A stretch of 64,000 bases of DNA from Ascarosepion bandense (GCA_037127315.1 JBBBDQ010001293.1:2464001-2528000), one strand, 5' to 3'; numbered from the stretch's first letter, positions 20,839 to 31,541 are shown. The notes: generated by a model from the sequence alone, not told the origin. Numbers and translations are program-made.

Positions 20839-20846
20839 CGAGAGAA
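20780..20846. repeat. (TC)n-(TA)n-(GA)n compound microsatellite
   Basis: The three runs are arranged so that (TC)n and (GA)n are inverted around (TA)n, giving a potential hairpin. Confidence 0.9.
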
Positions 20847-20899
20847 AGGGTGACTATTTTTGATTTAATATATTTATTTCACAGATTGTATGCCATTTT

Positions 20900-20985
20900 G
20901 TAATAATGCAATACATTTATTCAAAACAAGCAACTTACAAATTGGTAATACAAAAATCAAACAAGTAAAACAATTTAAATTGCAT
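20900..20985 (+). mobile_element. Tiny RTE-like LINE fragment
   Basis: Reads QIGNTKIKQVKQFKL, equivalent to the segment just before the YLGS block at 35.94 kb (IKIKQVQKFKYLGS). It runs directly into repeat E. Confidence 0.5.
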
Positions 20986-21190
20986 TATTTACATTATTCC
21001 TACGACTGTCATCATCTGTGTTGCCATTTTTACGACGTTTCGGTCATTGTACGCTCAGTACCTCTTCAGGTGCAAGGATTTTCGAACCAAATACTTTATT
21101 AAAAAATGGCAACATAGATGAGTACAATAGTCTGAATAATGTAAATAGTGTAAACACTACCTCATCTCAGAAGTATAGACAAACAATTTA
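20984..21190 (-). repeat. Repeat E, short copy with inverted arms and hammerhead-like motif
   Basis: Arms of about 50 bp (20984-21033 and 21103-21152) share ATTTACATTATTC, TCATCT.TGTTGCCATTTT in inverted orientation. Between them the minus strand has CTGAAGA (complement of 21063-21069). A poor stem II and GAAACGTC (complement of 21034-21041) follow. Other copies lie at 45.2 and 45.7 kb. Confidence 0.7.
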
Positions 21191-21284
21191 AATATGTAAA
21201 AAGTATTTTAACAGACACTGGAAAGTATGACAATGAAATCCGAAGAGGAAATGGCGTACCAGAAGATTTCTTACAAAAGCAAAG

Positions 21285-22262
21285 TTTTTTTTTATTTTTT
21301 TTTTTTTATAATCGTGTCGCCCCAGCAAGGCATTTTACTGCCACTGTTGTGCAGGGAGTTACATAGGAGGAATGTTATGAGGAGTGAAAGTTTGCAGGTG
21401 GTGTCAGGAAGAGAGTAGGAGAGGGCAGAGATTACTAATGAGAGTGGGGTGGGCGAGTAGGAATGTTATGAGGAGTGAGAGGTTGCAGGAGGTGTCAGGA
21501 AGAGAGTAGGAGAGGGAAGAGAGTACTGATAAGAGTGGGGTGGATGTAGAAAAGCCTGAGAGAGAGGATATAAGTTAGTGAGACAGGAGATGACTATTGA
21601 CTTTACATTTAAATTTTTGGAGATTGTAAATGTTAGGAAAACAAGTATGAGGAAGAGAATTCCACAGGCGGGAAGTGCGAGAAAAGAAGCTGATGGAATA
21701 GAATTTGCGTTTACAATTTATTGGTTTCACAATAAAAGGGTGGGACCTAGTTGCTAATATTTTGGCTCGAGGAAATTCGTATATAGTGGGTACCAGTGAG
21801 GTAAGTTCATCGGAGCAGAAGCCGTGAAAGTGTTTGCAGAAGAGACACAGGGAAGCCACACTGCGTAGGTGAGAAACCGACTGTATCCTAGCTACCAAGT
21901 TGAGATCGATCACATTACAGATTCTCCGTTGGATTCGGTCGAGGACACCTAAGTGGATAGCAGGAGCACCGGACCAGATATGGCAGCAATACTTAATTCA
22001 CGGGCGGATTGTAGACTTGTATATATGCAGGATTGTTTGGGACGGGAAAAACTTCCTGGCCCTACACAGAGAACCGACTTTCTTAGCAGCGGATTTAGCT
22101 ATGAATTCTATATAGCTATTCCACTTGAGGTCTGGTGAGAGAGTTAACCCAAGGAGGCGCAGTGTTTCGCTTTCAGGGAGAGAAGCCTGATCCATGTTAA
22201 TGGGCGGGAGGAACGATTGTCTGAGGTGGTTATTAGATAGCAGCTTCGTTTTGGAAGCATTA
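21285..22262 (-). mobile_element. jockey-like LINE 3' end with poly(A)
   Basis: The minus strand reads NMDQASLPESETLRLLGLTL, LSPDLKWNSYIEFIAKSAAK, KVGSLCRARKFFPSQTILHI, then NLVARIQSVSHLRSVASLCL, FCKHFHGFCSDELTSLVPT and FFSRTSRLWNSLPHTCFP. It terminates in LLSH (stop at about 21575). A 91-bp unit in the 3' UTR is duplicated (about 21371 and 21462). The end has AACAGTGGCAGTAAAATGCC, TTGCTGGGGCGACACGATT and an A run (T run at 21284-21308 on top), so the 3' terminus is intact. Confidence 0.85.
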
Positions 22263-22317
22263 AAATTTCCGAGAAGTAAAAGTTTTAAGAAATATAAACA
22301 TTTCATTTGAAAAAAGA

Positions 22318-22850
22318 AACGCACACTACAGTGTTATGTACTATCAGTCCTCCTATATGGAAGGGGAAACTGGAAAATATCCCCTCACATATAAAGAAGA
22401 GAACTAAAACAACAGAAACCTGGTTTCACTGAAGTATGTTGAAAATAGATATATGATTCACGACGAAATTTTAAAGAGAATGTAAAAAAAATTCAGAGTT
22501 CAAATTCTAGTTAAAATTCTTGCATTCGCTTATGCACAAATACCCTTGGGAAAGGTATTAATCCGTCTCTTTCTTCCAATTATGGGTTGAATAATACGAC
22601 AGATTGGGTTCTATAACCTTGGCTGGCAACCAGTCTAAAGATGAAAGTAATGGTAACCTAATGCGGGATAATCTTCTGCCCAGTCTATCGAGACATGATC
22701 GCCCAAGCGTGTATCACGCATGACACTTAACTGACTGATACTTAGCATCACAAAAAGACAGCTGAAATTTCTATGGCATGTGGAAATTTTGACACTCACA
22801 GGACAGACTGAAACCGGCTTAAAATCAACACATTACTTTACCTAGCGAAC
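22318..22850 (+). mobile_element. RTE-like LINE fragment split by SINE-A
   Basis: The left part reads TLQCYVLSVLLYGRGNWKIS followed by TETWFH-like and MLKI blocks. The right part reads LSITKRQLKFLWHV and LTLTGQTE. The order is that of the RTE C-terminal region, with SINE-A (22494-22739) in between. Confidence 0.7.
22494..22739 (+). mobile_element. SINE-A, 5'-truncated, inside an RTE-like LINE
   Basis: Begins at the B-box region (CAGAGTTCAAATTCTAG), so the A box is missing. It keeps the body and the terminal ACTTAACTGACTGA. Part of the CATGTCTC hairpin is deleted. Confidence 0.8.
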
Positions 22851-22873
22851 TTGAGTAAATGGATGGAGGTACA

Positions 22874-23256
22874 CTACCGGCCATAATTATTAGGTCACTC
22901 CAGTTTTTTTAAAAAAAGAAATTATGTATTTCATACTATTTTTAGTATTTATTGCCAAATGAAAATAGAATGGTTCTTTTGTTATTAGTTTGCAAAATTT
23001 TACAAGGCAAGGAAGCAAAGATGTACTCGTCCGAATTACCCTAAATTTTCTTCATTCTTTCATTGATGAAACTGCAATATAGGTAATTATTAAATATCTA
23101 TAAATTCATTTGATGCAGGTGTTATTGTGCAATATTAACAAAAAAAAATTCTATTTTCATTCACAATTATTCACTAGCAATAAATACTAAAAAATAGTAC
23201 GAAATACATCTTTTTTTTAAAACACTCGGGTCGCCTAATAATTATGGCCGGCAGTG
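22874..23256. mobile_element. Tc1/mariner-type MITE, copy 1 (383 bp, TA target)
   Basis: Terminal inverted repeats of about 40 bp start CACTACCGGCCATAATTATT (left) and CACTGCCGGCCATAATTATT (right, inverted). A TA dinucleotide flanks each end. The interior is AT-rich with no transposase. A second copy lies at 32266-32656. Confidence 0.85.
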
Positions 23257-23340
23257 TACATGATTTAAGAAATATGAAAAATGCTAATTAAAAGCTACAA
23301 CAAACAGGAAATTGTGTGGAACCGTGCTCACCAATGTCCT

Positions 23341-23480
23341 GAAGTAGTAGTAGTAGAAGATGAAGAAGATGATGATAATGATGATGATGATGAAGAAGAA
23401 GAAGAAGAAAAAGAAGAAGAAGAAGAAGAAGAAGAAGAAGAAGAAGAAAAAGAAGAAGAAGAAGAAGAAGAAGAAGAAGC
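23341..23480 (+). repeat. (GAT)n/(GAA)n trinucleotide tract
   Basis: GTA, GAT and GAA triplet runs on the top strand. The long acidic or lysine frames on one strand and the phenylalanine or leucine frames on the other are artefacts. Upstream TGTGGAACCGTGCTCACCAATGTCCTGAAG may be the last trace of an RTE-like 3' end, whose tails are (GAA)n. Confidence 0.9.
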
Positions 23481-23580
23481 TGTCTCCGTTCAAACACAAT
23501 ATACAAGAATGTATGTTTAAGGAAATTACTAAAAAGATGTCATTCGGATGTTTGTGTCGTTGTGTGCTCATATGTTAATA

Positions 23581-24740
23581 TAAAATTTTTCTTAATTATT
23601 TTCCGTGTATTGGATTATAATCCATTAAAAGAAAACTTTTACATTTGCAAGTTGACGATAGTTTAGCAAAGGAAACTAAATCTGCAGTCTGGATAAATTT
23701 TTTATGGGTCGTCGTAACCGAGATTTTGCAACTTACTAAGAACTGAGTATGTTTTAGTCTGACATTGTTTGATAAACTCGTGAAATCTGTTAATGAAGGA
23801 AATGAATATTAGCAGTATGTATTTCCTCTTTATAAGCATTATTATATGCGTCATATAGTATCACGAACGGCATAGAATAACCGAAAGAAATGACAGAGCC
23901 TTTTTATACCAATATACACACATATCACAAATTTGTCCCACACAGAGAAACTATAACATTATGTATAAAACAAGCAGAGTGAAAGAGACAAAAAGAGAGA
24001 GGGTCTCACTTGTTATATTTACCGACGGAAAAAAGGACAGGTCGGTTCTTTCTTTTATGTCTTTGGCGAAAATCTGTGGTTTCTCCGTATGTCTTACCGC
24101 TGCGGACTTGTGACATCCGTATTTAACACGGCATATTTACTAAATAGCGTTGGTCACTTTATGGTGTTGGTCACTCATCGGCCGTTACGTGACCTTCATG
24201 ACTTTGTCTCAAACAAAGGAAGGTAATCGCCCTTTGAATATCTACTATGCGATTTCTTCAACGTGATTGGTTAAAAATATATATATTTTTTAATTTGAAT
24301 GTAAATCTTATGATTGGATTAATTATTTATTTTTGATGTAAGAGATTGTATATATGCATTATTTATTGGCCGCAATTTATAATTTAATGAAACCATTCTG
24401 TTTGCTAGAAGCTGGAAATGATTTGCAAGTCATTGCATTTTTGTCGTAATGTCATATTGGAGACTGTATTGACGACTTCCAGTTAAATTTTAAAAAATAG
24501 TATTAACAGCTACATACACTAGCGTTCCAAACAGTCGGATCTTTATCATATTATAATTTAAAGCTACATTACAATGGGATAGAGTATAATAATTGGTAAA
24601 AAATTCTACTGTGTTTTCTGATAGTTCCCGTACAATGTTTTTTTTTGTTTAATGATGATAATCAATTAAATAGAAATCTTTAGTAATTTACAACCACATT
24701 AATGGATCGAACGTTCTAATGTCGGATTAATAATGGCGGA
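23581..24740. other. AT-rich interval, nothing recognised
   Basis: No frame, element signature or tandem structure could be supported. Confidence 0.45.
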
Positions 24741-25097
24741 AGATATAATTACACCATGAACAATAACTAAACTTAAATGAACCGAAAGAAAGAAAAATTA
24801 TTAGATAATATCATGAATAAAGTGTTTTTTTCATGCTGCAAAAACTTCTACTAAAAGAGGTTAAGTAATTGATATATATATATATATATATAATGGTAAA
24901 CTTGGTATACAATCCAGATAAATTCCGATAGAGACGAACTCAAGAAAACTCAAATGTTAAATTCATTTATTTAATTTAACAGAGTAATATAATTTATAAA
25001 AGATTTTAGATTATTACAATGCGTAATACATATTTCCCTGCTTCCTGAAGTTATTATCGCGGCTCGTCAGACAAGCCACGATAATAACATCAGGACG

Positions 25098-25290
25098 TGT
25101 TTAAAACTCACCATTTCATCTGAACATTTTGTTCATAATAAATTTGGGCATCTTGTGGTGGATTTAATAGCTAGCAAGCTTGTCTCGCTAGAATTGTTAC
25201 AATTGATTAGTAGATCCTCAGTGGATGTCCCATACTTTCGGCCTTATGCAGCATATAAGCTGTGCTTAGAAAATTACCATAATAAATTTT
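25098..25290 (+). mobile_element. SINE-M, copy 2
   Basis: Near-identical to 19949-20140, from GTGTTTAAAACTCACC to CTTAGAAAATTACCATAATA. The A-box-like part reads TGGTGGATTTAATAGCTAGC. Confidence 0.75.
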
Positions 25291-25396
25291 ACCTCTGAGC
25301 TATGGGCGCTCGGTAGAAGGAGGCAGACATTTAGCGTGTGATATACCATGTAAACATACGTCAGTAGTTAGAGTTTTCTAATTCATTACTGAATGA
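25291..25396 (-). mobile_element. SINE-B 5' fragment (no hammerhead)
   Basis: Matches 20515-20615 (ACCTCTGAGCTATGGGCGCT to TTCATTACTGAATGA). The B box, hammerhead and 3' end are missing. Confidence 0.7.
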
Positions 25397-25523
25397 TATA
25401 ATTACACCATGAACAATAACTAAAGTTAAATGAACCGAAAGAAAGAAAAAATATTAGATAATATCATGAATAAAGTGTTTTTTTTCATGCTGCAAAAACT
25501 GCTACTAAAAGAGGTTAAGTAAT

Positions 25524-25563
<40 letters not shown>

Positions 25564-25666
25564 CATAGTAAACTTGGTATACAATCCAAGTAAATTCCGA
25601 TAGAGACGAACTTAAGAAAACTCAATGTTAAATTCATTTATTTAATTTAACAGAGTAATATAATTT

Positions 25667-25806
25667 ATAAAAGATTTTAGATTATTACAATGGGTAAAAC
25701 ATATTTCACCGCGTCCTGATGTTATTATCGCGGCTCGTCTGACAAGCCACGATAATAACATCAGGACGCGCTGAAAGATGTATTACCCATTGTAATAATC
25801 TATAAA

Positions 25807-25815
<9 letters not shown>
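25667..25815. repeat. Long imperfect palindrome, ~70-bp arms, 8-bp centre
   Basis: The left arm ends CCTGATGTTATTATCGCGGCT at 25735, the centre is CGTCTGAC, and the right arm starts AAGCCACGATAATAACATCA. Pairing continues outward through AGATTATTACAATGGGTAA. A shortened version is at about 25007-25105. The right arm runs into (TA)n at 25812-25856. Confidence 0.85.
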
Positions 25816-25856
<41 letters not shown>

Positions 25857-25859
<3 letters not shown>

Positions 25860-26116
25860 TGATTAATTTATCTTGCGAAAATAAAAAATTTTCAAAAAAT
25901 CAAAAACAAAACAAAACAATAAACTAGAAAAGAAAAAAACTATAGTAGAAACACACCTTGACTTGAAAGGCAGCAAAGAGCTATACACCACAGAAAAGGA
26001 AATCGAAAAGGAAGTTCGAGGACCCCCACCTCCGAGTTTAGAGCAGGCAGGAATGTAACCCAATGAGCGATCTTCAAACGATTCTCCGAAACGTCTGAGG
26101 ATATCTCTTTGTTTTC

Positions 26117-26164
<48 letters not shown>

Positions 26165-26460
26165 GTAGTTGGAGTTTATCCGATTTCGAAATGCATTCAT
26201 CTGGGAAAGAAAAATCAGTAGATATCACATTCTGCGAAATTCTTAGTAGAGATAAATAGAGAGAAATAATCATTCTTTTTCTTTATTTTTCTTCTTTTTC
26301 ACACCTCCTCACTCCACTTATTATCCTCTCTCTTTTTTCTCCTTTCTCTCAATATTGAGCATTATAATGACAAAAATCGCTTGCTTAAATAGTATATCCC
26401 AGAAAAACCCTTAGCAACCGTTTTTGTATGAGACGTAATATATATATGAATAGAAAAAGT
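25857..26460. other. Unrecognised interval with a (TA)n run
   Basis: (TA)n at 26122-26162; no gene or element was recognised. Small frames here read through the repeat. Confidence 0.4.
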
Positions 26461-26660
26461 AAAGAACCGGTAATTTATAAGGCAAAAGTCAGTCAGAATA
26501 AACGCACATATTCACACATGATTTTTCTCAACACCATACTTTCATAACTGATTTCTCTTATTTTATTGGCACACTTGTGATTGAACCACCTGTTCTTAAA
26601 GATGTCTTTGGTTGAAAATGTTATATTTTGGCCATTTAAGTCATGTACTTTTGACTTTTG

Positions 26661-26932
26661 TGGTGCAGTGGATATCGACTCGGAAAGACAAATCGGGGTG
26701 CCGAGTTCGAATTCCAGTTGAATTCCTTGCATTCACTTGCGCACGAATACCCTTGGGAAAGGTATTAACCTGTCCCTTCCCTCCAGTTATGAGGTTAGAT
26801 TGGGATCTATAGCCTTGGCTGGTAATCAATCTACGGGAGAAAGCAATGGCAACCTACTGTGGGATAATCTTCTGCCCAGTCAGTCATGCCTCTTTCGAGA
26901 CATGATCGCCCAAAGCGTGTATCACGACTGAC
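26661..26932 (+). mobile_element. SINE-A with 9-bp target-site duplication
   Basis: A-box-like TGGTGCAGTGG at 26661-26671 and B-box-like GAGTTCGAATTCC at 26703-26715 are spaced as in a tRNA. The body is complete and ends CGTGTATCACGACTGAC. TGACTTTTG flanks it at 26652-26660 and 26933-26941. Confidence 0.9.
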
Positions 26933-26934
26933 TG

Positions 26935-27050
26935 ACTTTTGCCCTGTAAATGACTACTTTTGTAGTGCGAAGTTCTGTAAGGGACAAAAATAAGTGTCCT
27001 ACTTCAAGGAATTCGCAATACAAAAGAAGTCATTTACAAGGCAAAAGTAC
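26935..27050. repeat. Imperfect palindrome, ~37-bp arms
   Basis: ACTTTTGCCCTGTAAATGAC..CTTTTGTAGTGCGAA is inverted as TTCGCAATACAAAAGAAGTC..TTACAAGGCAAAAGT, with a ~38-bp centre. A related AAGGCAAAAGTCAGTCAG word lies at about 26480, on the far side of the neighbouring SINE-A. Confidence 0.7.
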
Positions 27051-27173
27051 ATGAAAATCGCGTTCAAGCTAGAAAAAGTTTGTCACCATTAAATATTGAC
27101 ATCAGTGTCACCTTTCATATTTAAACACTGCAGCACCCCCCACCTACACATTCCTACACCCTCACACACACCT

Positions 27174-27350
27174 TGAGATGTATTTGCTGTCTAGTTTCTC
27201 ACTGATTTTGCGAGTAACAGTAATTAGGATATCAGCAGTGGATTGGGTTCATCTATACCCGTAATGCTGTCTTCTCAAGAACCTTCCTGATGATTACAAC
27301 CTTAAAATGCTAGCTAATGACACTAAGTAGAATGAGGAGTCTATATTGTA
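27174..27350 (-). mobile_element. jockey-like LINE RT fragment with internal deletion
   Basis: Matches the 36640-36830 part of the longer copy (GATTTTGCGAGTAACAGTAA, TATACCCGTAATGCTGT, CCTGATGATTACAACCT), but lacks the bases between TTCTCAAG and the CTTGATGATT-equivalent. Confidence 0.7.
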
Positions 27351-27655
27351 CGGTTATATATATATATATATTGAACGGAGTTGTATGCCTCATGTACAGA
27401 TAAAATATATTGTTGTTCATTTTACTATAAATAAATTTCTTGGTAGTTTTTATAGAAAAATCTATTTCTTTTATTTTTACTATAAAAAGAGTGATGAGTC
27501 TATTTTGCACGGCTTTATATAAATGTATATTTTGAACGGAGTTGTATGCCTCATGTAGAGATAAAATGTATTGTGGTTCATTTTATTATAAATAAATTTT
27601 TTTTTTGGTAATTTTTATAGAAAAATCTATTTCTTTTATTTTTACTATTAAAAGA
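27331..27655 (+). repeat. 159-bp tandem duplication
   Basis: Two units beginning ATGAGGAGTCTAT / GTGATGAGTCTAT at 27331 and 27490 share TGAACGGAGTTGTATGCCTC and the A/T-rich end. The start of the unit overlaps the LINE fragment. Confidence 0.85.
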
Positions 27656-27659
27656 TTTT

Positions 27660-28190
27660 TATGCGTTTATAGTGTTTTACTAATGTTTGGGTGGTTCAGT
27701 ATTTGACCATAGCTGGGACTCTAACAGGTACTAACAAGATGGACCGGGAATTAAAAACAATTAATCGGTGGTTCCATGCCCCTCAAAACCTTTATTCTCT
27801 AGATCAGAGGTCTTGTTGCCCGGTTTAGCTTTTCCTCATATCCAGAATGACTCTAAGGTGACATCTATTATGAAAGGTGGACTTTTTTCTTTCTGTGCGT
27901 GTTTTTTTTTTTTTTAATATAAGTGAATATAGGGAGCGATATTTGCTGTTGAATGCAGAGTATTATTTTCTTATCTGATATTCTTTATTCCCTCCGGCAG
28001 CTCTGCACCGTCTCGGACTGCAAAATACTACGGACGACATATTAAAAAATCCATAGATAGTTGGCAAGTTATTCAACAAAAACTTGTGACATTTTTGTTG
28101 GCAGTTAACAGATTTAACATCAGATTTTCATCTGAATGTGATGAATAAAATATTTCACTTTGATTTTTACACACGCGGGCCCCTACGTTT
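27660..28190. other. Unrecognised interval
   Basis: No supported feature. Confidence 0.4.
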
Positions 28191-28194
28191 ACTG

Positions 28195-28420
28195 CAAAGA
28201 TTTTTGCCCTCATTTTCAGTCTCTTTAAAGCCACATCTCTGACAGGCTGGATCAATGTTTTTGAAAATAAGATACGGGTTGGAAAAAAAAAAAAAACGAA
28301 AAAAAAAATAAAGTGATTTTTTACAAAGTCAATATAACCAAGTCAATATAACCAAATCGAAGTAGCGACAACTTAAACATTACATAATGCATTACAGAGA
28401 GTATAATTAACATATAGTTC
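28195..28420 (+). repeat. Dispersed repeat N, copy 2
   Basis: Paralogous to 16165-16400, with an added A run (about 28280-28310) and a small local duplication of AGTCAATATAACCAA. Confidence 0.6.
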
Positions 28421-28679
28421 ATAATACATCTTTGTGCAAATTATTTGAAAGAACTGCTTTATTTTCCTTTCTTTTATTATACGGTCAGTTTTACACCTAC
28501 TGGGGTGACAGGATGTAATTGATTTTTATTTTTTCCTCGGATTAGCTCATTTGCTGTGGTGTTCAGTAATATGCATCTATTTTCGGGGGTTATGGTAAAA
28601 TTTATTTGACCTTGAAAAAGATCGCGACATCCGTGCTAGCATCAAATTTAAATCACGCCCAGACACTATTGTTTTAACT

Positions 28680-28945
28680 ACCGATTAGTTGTACTGCAAC
28701 CATGGTTTGCGATGGACGTTACTCCAAGAAATTGTAAGAAAATTGTAATACTGCACGAACACACTGGCAAACGTTAGAGAAGCTCGCGGATATTGTTGGT
28801 GTCAGCCTTTCAACCTGTCAGTCGTGTTATGACGGTAAAAAAACAAACTGGATCTATCAGTTCAAAGGGTAAAAAAATGCGGTCGGAAGAGAAAAACAAG
28901 ACCAAGAGACGACGTATACGTGATCAGGGAAAGTGTGAAAGATCC
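28680..28945 (+). mobile_element. Tc1-like transposase N-terminal remnant
   Basis: Stitched frames read RNCKKIVILHEHTGK, KLADIVGVSLSTC, MTVKKQTGSISSKG, then KCGRKRKTRPRDDVYVIRES and VKDPRK. This is the helix-turn-helix DNA-binding region of a Tc1-like transposase with its GRKRKT linker. The catalytic DDE part is absent. The ACACCTACTGGGGTGACAGG (28494) and CACAAGGGTGTAACTTTTG (28981) blocks may be decayed ends. Confidence 0.8.
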
Positions 28946-28949
28946 TAGA

Positions 28950-29290
28950 AAGATATTATTCATTTTGTTTCAATTAATTTGCACAAGGGTGTAACTTTTG
29001 TCATGATTTGACAATGCAACAAGGAAGAATTCTACGTTCTTTTAGTCAAACGATATTTATTAGATAAAATTTCAAGAATCTCCATTTCAAATAATATTTT
29101 ATATTTCTGTCAAAAAATGGTTTCTTAAATGAGTTTTCTGTAAATATTTTAATTTCTGCAGAACTGTTGATTAAAACGTTGCTTGTTTTGCAAAAATATC
29201 GTAAATATTAAACTAATAAACTATATTGCTAAATTATTTGCTTATATATCTATCTTTTCTTTTCCATTCTGTCTGTCTCTCTTTATATTA
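28950..29290. other. AT-rich unrecognised interval
   Basis: No supported feature. Confidence 0.4.
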
Positions 29291-29585
29291 CGCTCTCACA
29301 CCGTGATTGAGCACTGTAGAAGAAATGTAGACTTTGAAAAACAGTAGCCACTCTAGCGTGTACGCATCGCTCATTCAGTAAAATGAATTGGAGCACTCTA
29401 GCTATTGGGCGCGTAATATGATATGCGCTAAAAAACTGCCTTCTTCCACCAAACGCCTCGTGGCCCAGGGGTAGAGTCGCCGACTGACGCCAATTCAGTC
29501 GGTTTTCGAGCCTGGGTTAGGAGGCAATCGGAGTCTAACCGTACTGATGAGCTGTGATACAGCGAAACAGATCTGTCTGCGGATG

Positions 29586-29588
<3 letters not shown>
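29291..29588 (+). mobile_element. SINE-B, best-preserved copy, with complete hammerhead
   Basis: The 5' part (29291-29450) carries CGCTCTCACACCGTGATTGA and the CATTCAGTAAAATGAATT inverted word. The tRNA-like part has A-box-like TGGCCCAGGGGTAGA (29461-29475), an 8-bp stem CCGACTGA/TCAGTCGG with a 7-base loop (29480-29502) and B-box-like GGTTTTCGAGCC (29501-29512). The 3' end is a hammerhead ribozyme, cleavage predicted 11 nt before the element end. The element then meets a long (TA)n run (29592-29649). Confidence 0.9.
29539..29582 (+). ncRNA. Hammerhead self-cleaving ribozyme (complete core)
   Basis: Core CTGATGA 29544-29550; stem II GCTGT (29551-29555), loop GAT, ACAGC (29559-29563); GAAA 29564-29567; stem III A-C-A with T-G-T and loop GATC (29567-29576). 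The cleavage triplet GTC is 29575-29577. Stem I pairs CCGTA (29539-29543) with TGCGG (29578-29582), including one G-T wobble. Every invariant base of the CUGANGA...GAAA...UH consensus is present. Cleavage is predicted after C29577. Confidence 0.88.

Positions 29589-29591
<3 letters not shown>

Positions 29592-29649
<58 letters not shown>
29592..29649. repeat. (TA)n microsatellite
   Basis: About 29 TA units abutting the SINE-B end. Confidence 0.95.
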
Positions 29650-29653
<4 letters not shown>

Positions 29654-30183
29654 AGCATAAAGATTGTTCCTTAAGTTGTGTCGAACCAACCATTTTCCGT
29701 CAAATCTGAACAGGTTATACTTTGACTCATCGCTGAAATGAACATTATCCCGCTGTTCTTCTGTCCATATGACGTGTTCAGTGGCAAATTTCAATCGGCT
29801 CATTTTTTTCTTTTTAGAAATGTAAGTTTTCATAGAGACTACTCGACTGTTCAGATTTATTTCATTAAGTCTGCGGAAAATAGTATTTTAATGCCAAGAT
29901 TAGCATTAACTCTTTTAGAGATAGTGGTTGCTGTGGCAAATGGATCCCTTTTTTTATTCTTTACTGATCCATCTGTCTTCCCTTGCAGTAGTTTTCTTAG
30001 GCCTGCCAGGTGGTTTCTTGGCTTCACATGACTCAGTTTTCTTAAGGTTTTTAAAAATACTATGAATAACACTTTTAGATTTTCCCACACTCTTTCAAAT
30101 ATCTCCAATCGAAAGTTTATATTCATTACGTGACTTGACTATCAGTTTTCTGAATTCCAATGACATCAGATTTTTTCGCCATG
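29650..30183 (-). mobile_element. Tc1-like transposase remnant (N-terminal half)
   Basis: From an ATG near 30181 the minus strand reads MAKKSDVIGIQKTDSQVT, then (shifted) KSVIHSIFKNLKKTES, GRPKKTTAREDRW, KRDPFATATTISKRVNANLG, RRLNEINLNSRVVSM, MSRLKFATEHVIWTEEQRDN and VHFSDESKYNLFRFDGK. FSDESKYN is the block around the first catalytic Asp. The remainder is cut off at the (TA)n run near 29650. At least four frame breaks make it non-functional. Confidence 0.88.
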
Positions 30184-30778
30184 TTTACAATGCAATGGCC
30201 AGTAAAGAGCGGGAGGAATTTAGTAAAATACCTAATTTGATAATCTTACCCTAAAAAATTTCAATAATTCAAAATAATTATTAATTTTTATGGATTTATT
30301 TAATCGTTTTGATGTTTTTGATCATCTATTTTTCGAATGTTATATAATTATTCTAATAACTTTATCAAAATAAGTTTATGGAACTTTATATTTTGGAATT
30401 ATATAATTTAACTTTATATACATTTTCTCCTTGAAAAAATGTTCTTTGAAGCTTTAAAATAGAAAGTTATTTCATATTTAGAGTTCTTCTTAACATCGTT
30501 GTGATTTTTATGCTCGCTACTATATATATATATATTACGCCGGATTATATGGCGGTTTCTCGTACAATGGGGGATGCAAGATACAAATTCGAAATCTGCA
30601 AGAAAGTACATTTTTTCTTTTATTAAGTCTCCCGAATGCACAGGCTGGTCTGATGTAATACGCACTTTTTAAATAATCACAAGACAAAAAACAGGGCATC
30701 GATTCAAACATGGTTCTCGACGAAAAATAACAAAATTCGATATTTCCTTAGAAATCTCAGTCTCTCACACTCTTTCAA

Positions 30779-30780
<2 letters not shown>
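30184..30780. other. AT-rich unrecognised interval
   Basis: A short (TA)n at about 30521-30535. No gene or repeat family was recognised. Confidence 0.4.
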
Positions 30781-30835
<55 letters not shown>

Positions 30836-31073
30836 TTAAATAATATAATTCAGCATAATCAAGATGAACTGAATACCTGCCAACAAACTTGTTTAGATCG
30901 ATAATTATTGAATCGGAAATATTAAAATTCACAATACTCATCAGATATCACCTCAGAGTTTCATGATTTTTCACTCGTAATAATTCGGTTAATATTGGTT
31001 GTTATCTTTTCCGAAATCCTTACTACTCTCTCACTTTCATTCTCTTTCTCTTTCTCTCGCTCTCTTTTTTTCT

Positions 31074-31113
<40 letters not shown>

Positions 31114-31499
31114 TTGAATATATGGATTGAAATACAAGATATGAGAATAATTAAAGAACAGGTAAGGAAAGTGTCTCTGATCTAACATTTCACTAAATTA
31201 AGTTTCTTTCAGAGATTTATTTATAAAACAAGAATTAAAAATTAAATTGATTGGAGCATGACATTACATGTGACACTCATGAATATAAACTGGCAAGCGT
31301 CCCTACATTTAAAATGAACATCTATTGCTTTATTACAAGTGATACGTATCTGACCAACAAAATCAGACTCCAATCAACTGTCTCTTTGTTACTTTGTTTT
31401 AAATTTTGAAATTCGTGTGTTACAAATTCTTGAAAAGACTTAATAATGTGAAACATAATATATTAAAGACACTTTTTCTACCTGTTCTTTGCTTATTAT

Positions 31500-31540
<41 letters not shown>
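30781..31540. repeat. Microsatellite-rich interval: (TC)n, (TA)n
   Basis: (TC)n-(TA)n at 30781-30832, (CT)n-(TA)n at about 31040-31110, and (TA)n at 31502-31539. The intervening sequence is unrecognised; the word CTTTTTCTACCTGTTCTTTG (about 31468) inversely resembles AAAGAACAGGTAAGGAAAGT (31152). Confidence 0.75.

Positions 31541-31541
<1 letters not shown>

Larger units (their letters stand above)
24741..25765 (+). repeat. Repeat K: ~360-bp direct duplication around SINE-M and SINE-B pieces
   Basis: The block from GATATAATTACACCATGAAC through the (TA)n run and GAACT.AAGAAAACTCAA to the CGCGGCTCGTC region occurs at 24736-25090 and 25392-25765. Between the two sit a SINE-M copy (25098-25290) and a SINE-B fragment (25291-25396). 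The (TA)n inside the second copy is longer. Confidence 0.85.

Noticed and set aside
23281..23578. Overlapping acidic, lysine-rich and phenylalanine-rich ORFs
   Set aside because: Read-through of a (GAT)n/(GAA)n tract in multiple frames on both strands.
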